Assembly (NCBI GenBank): GCA_021802375.1
Contig: JAKAAL010000214.1
Location: 1-6,901, forward strand
Reading direction: 5' to 3'
DNA: 6,901 nucleotides
From: Bacillota bacterium
GTDB taxonomy: Bacteria; Bacillota_E; Sulfobacillia; Sulfobacillales; Sulfobacillaceae
Position 1 is the stretch's first letter; every line of letters begins with the position of its first letter. Below are positions 5,979-6,901 of the stretch, in pieces. A program made the translations under genes and the position numbers. The notes under the pieces were generated by a model that was given only the letters and a program-made list of their open reading frames with translations, searched no databases and was not told where the DNA came from.

Positions 5979-6685
5979 GTCGTCGGTTCGGCCGCGGGGG
6001 CCCCAGTGGCCGCGCGGAAGAGGCCTGGACACGGATTGTTGAGGAGGCGCATCTGGCCACCGGGGATCGCCTGCCGAGCGAGCGCCAGCTCGCGGTCAGC
6101 TTGGATGTGAGCCGAGGCACGGTACGCGAAATCCTGAAAGCTTGGGAGGCGCAAGGGCGGGTGGTGATCCGTCCGGGGGCTGGCTGCTTTTTACGCGATC
6201 GGCACTTACCCCATTCCGAGCACGTGCTGGAGGTCTTCGGAGAAAAACTTCGGGTGATGGACATTTTTGAGGTGCGCCGAGGGTTGGAGGTGACGGGAGT
6301 CCGCCTGGCGGCCATTCGGGCCTCCGAGGAGGACCTGACCCGCCTCGGTCAGCTTGTGGATCGGATGCAAGCCTTGGTCCAAGAGACCCGCACGGATTCC
6401 TTTTTGCAGTTTATTCAGGTGGATCAATTATTTCACCGGGCCATTCAGGAAGCGACCCATAATCCCTTATATCCTGTGCTCTTTCAAGCCCTGAGTCCCG
6501 TGTTGGAGAAAGTCAGTTGGAATGCCTCGCGGCGAACGGGGGCGCGTCAGCACGCGCTCGATTATCACCGAAAGATTGTCAGGGCAATTCAACAAAAAAA
6601 TCCGGACTTGGGGGCGGCCGTCATGGAACTGCATCTCAGTGATGCCGAAGAGCTGTTAACCGCCGTGTTGGCCGGCGAGGAGTAA
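5975..6685 (+). CDS. GntR-family transcriptional regulator, FadR subfamily (FCD domain)
   Basis: This 236-residue protein has an N-terminal winged helix-turn-helix (about residues 13-73), with LPSERQLA and VSRGTVRE as the GntR signature and a glycine-rich wing near 67-72. The C-terminal FCD ligand domain starts at about 95 with the typical EVRRGLEV and RLAA segments. The FCD metal or ligand site appears complete as Asp150 and His154 (DQLFH), His198 and His220. FadR-subfamily proteins usually repress catabolic operons and release DNA when bound to a carboxylate such as a sugar acid, lactate or pyruvate, which suits the operon's enzymes. The start overlaps the isomerase stop (ATGA) without a clear Shine-Dalgarno, so translation is probably coupled and expression low. 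The dyad TGGT-AGG-ACCA at 3019-3029 is its likely target. The C-terminus looks complete despite the adjacent transposase. Confidence 0.94.
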   Translation: MSRRFGRGGPSGRAEEAWTRIVEEAHLATGDRLPSERQLAVSLDVSRGTVREILKAWEAQGRVVIRPGAGCFLRDRHLPHSEHVLEVFGEKLRVMDIFEVRRGLEVTGVRLAAIRASEEDLTRLGQLVDRMQALVQETRTDSFLQFIQVDQLFHRAIQEATHNPLYPVLFQALSPVLEKVSWNASRRTGARQHALDYHRKIVRAIQQKNPDLGAAVMELHLSDAEELLTAVLAGEE

Positions 6686-6901
6686 GGAGTGTTACAATTT
6701 TAACCTACGAGTTCCTCCTCCAAAGGCTTGCTATGCGGTTTAATCGTGTAATTCCACCGCACATGCTGACCGTCGGGGCGCTCAATCTGAAGATTCTCGA
6801 TGGATTCCTCCGTCGGTTTCTGGCCGGTGGGGTAGGATCCCAAGTCGAGGTCGGCTTGAATCGTTAGACCCTTTTTGGTGCGCGTATGGCCAATCAGGTT
6901 G
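6686..6901 (-). mobile_element. End of an insertion sequence, presumably ISAzo13-type
   Basis: The element is inferred from the transposase C-terminus. Its terminal repeat must lie within or very close to the 14 nt between the two stop codons (6686-6699) if it is a complete insertion. The other end is outside the window, so neither inverted repeats nor a target duplication can be confirmed. Confidence 0.5.
6700..6901 (-). CDS. ISAzo13-family-type transposase, C-terminal part
   Basis: Read on the minus strand from the right edge, the frame gives 66 residues and then TAA (6700-6702). Visible segments are NLIGHTRTKKGLTIQADLD, SYPTGQKPT, a variable link and VRWNYTIKP. The T-x-T-K-x-GL-x-(I/V)-x-A-x-LD strand and the terminal WNYTI(K/S)P are hallmarks of the C-terminus of ISAzo13-type (Rhodopirellula-type DDE) transposases as I remember them. 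The catalytic region lies beyond the window, so intactness cannot be judged. The gene converges on the GntR regulator with 14 nt between stop codons and is the only recognisable transposase part in the window. Confidence 0.8.
   Translation of the reverse strand, partial: NLIGHTRTKKGLTIQADLDLGSYPTGQKPTEESIENLQIERPDGQHVRWNYTIKPHSKPLEEELVG

Overview
The window looks like a chromosomal segment from a moderately GC-rich bacterium. The ribosome-binding sites are strong (AAGGAGG, GGAGGTG, AAGGAAGG) and there is a good housekeeping promoter (TTGACG-N17-TAGGAT). Both fit a Firmicutes-type translation and transcription style. An acidophilic Sulfobacillus-like host is a guess from overall impression and cannot be proven from this sequence. 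The content is a catabolic carbohydrate or sugar-acid locus in two co-directional blocks on the + strand. A decayed isomerase gene and a gene-free stretch separate the blocks, and a transposase closes the right edge on the - strand.

Block 1 (1-2832) has four members. First is the C-terminal part of a galactose-mutarotase-like protein, cut by the window edge. It overlaps by ATGA an NAD-type short-chain dehydrogenase (485-1252). After a 49-nt gap comes a D-isomer-specific 2-hydroxyacid dehydrogenase (1302-2240). Its stop again overlaps an ATG (2237), which appears to be the surviving start codon of a TIM-barrel sugar isomerase/epimerase. That gene is now a pseudogene: the N-terminal part is missing and at least two frameshifts interrupt the rest.

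The gap 2833-3295 holds no convincing gene. It contains a strong imperfect hairpin (2927-2965) and a promoter (2981-3009). A near-perfect FadR/PdhR/LldR-type operator, TGGT-AGG-ACCA (3019-3029), lies at about +4 to +14. A predicted leader of about 280 nt follows, with two adjacent hairpins (3153-3178 and 3181-3209).

Block 2 (3296-6685) is a compact operon. It encodes a zinc-dependent medium-chain polyol/sugar-acid dehydrogenase, an OMP-decarboxylase-superfamily protein of the 3-hexulose-6-phosphate synthase / 3-keto-L-gulonate-6-phosphate decarboxylase type, an intact TIM-barrel sugar isomerase/epimerase and a FadR-subfamily GntR regulator. The four genes are joined by two ATGA overlaps and one 35-nt gap. 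The regulator is the natural candidate to bind the operator at the block's own promoter.

Taken together, the genes suggest oxidation of a sugar, polyol or sugar acid, followed by aldol or decarboxylation chemistry and isomerisation. No kinase, transporter or 6-phospho-3-hexuloisomerase is visible, so the substrate cannot be assigned. The right edge (6700-6901, - strand) carries the C-terminus of an ISAzo13-type transposase, whose stop codon lies only 14 nt from that of the regulator.
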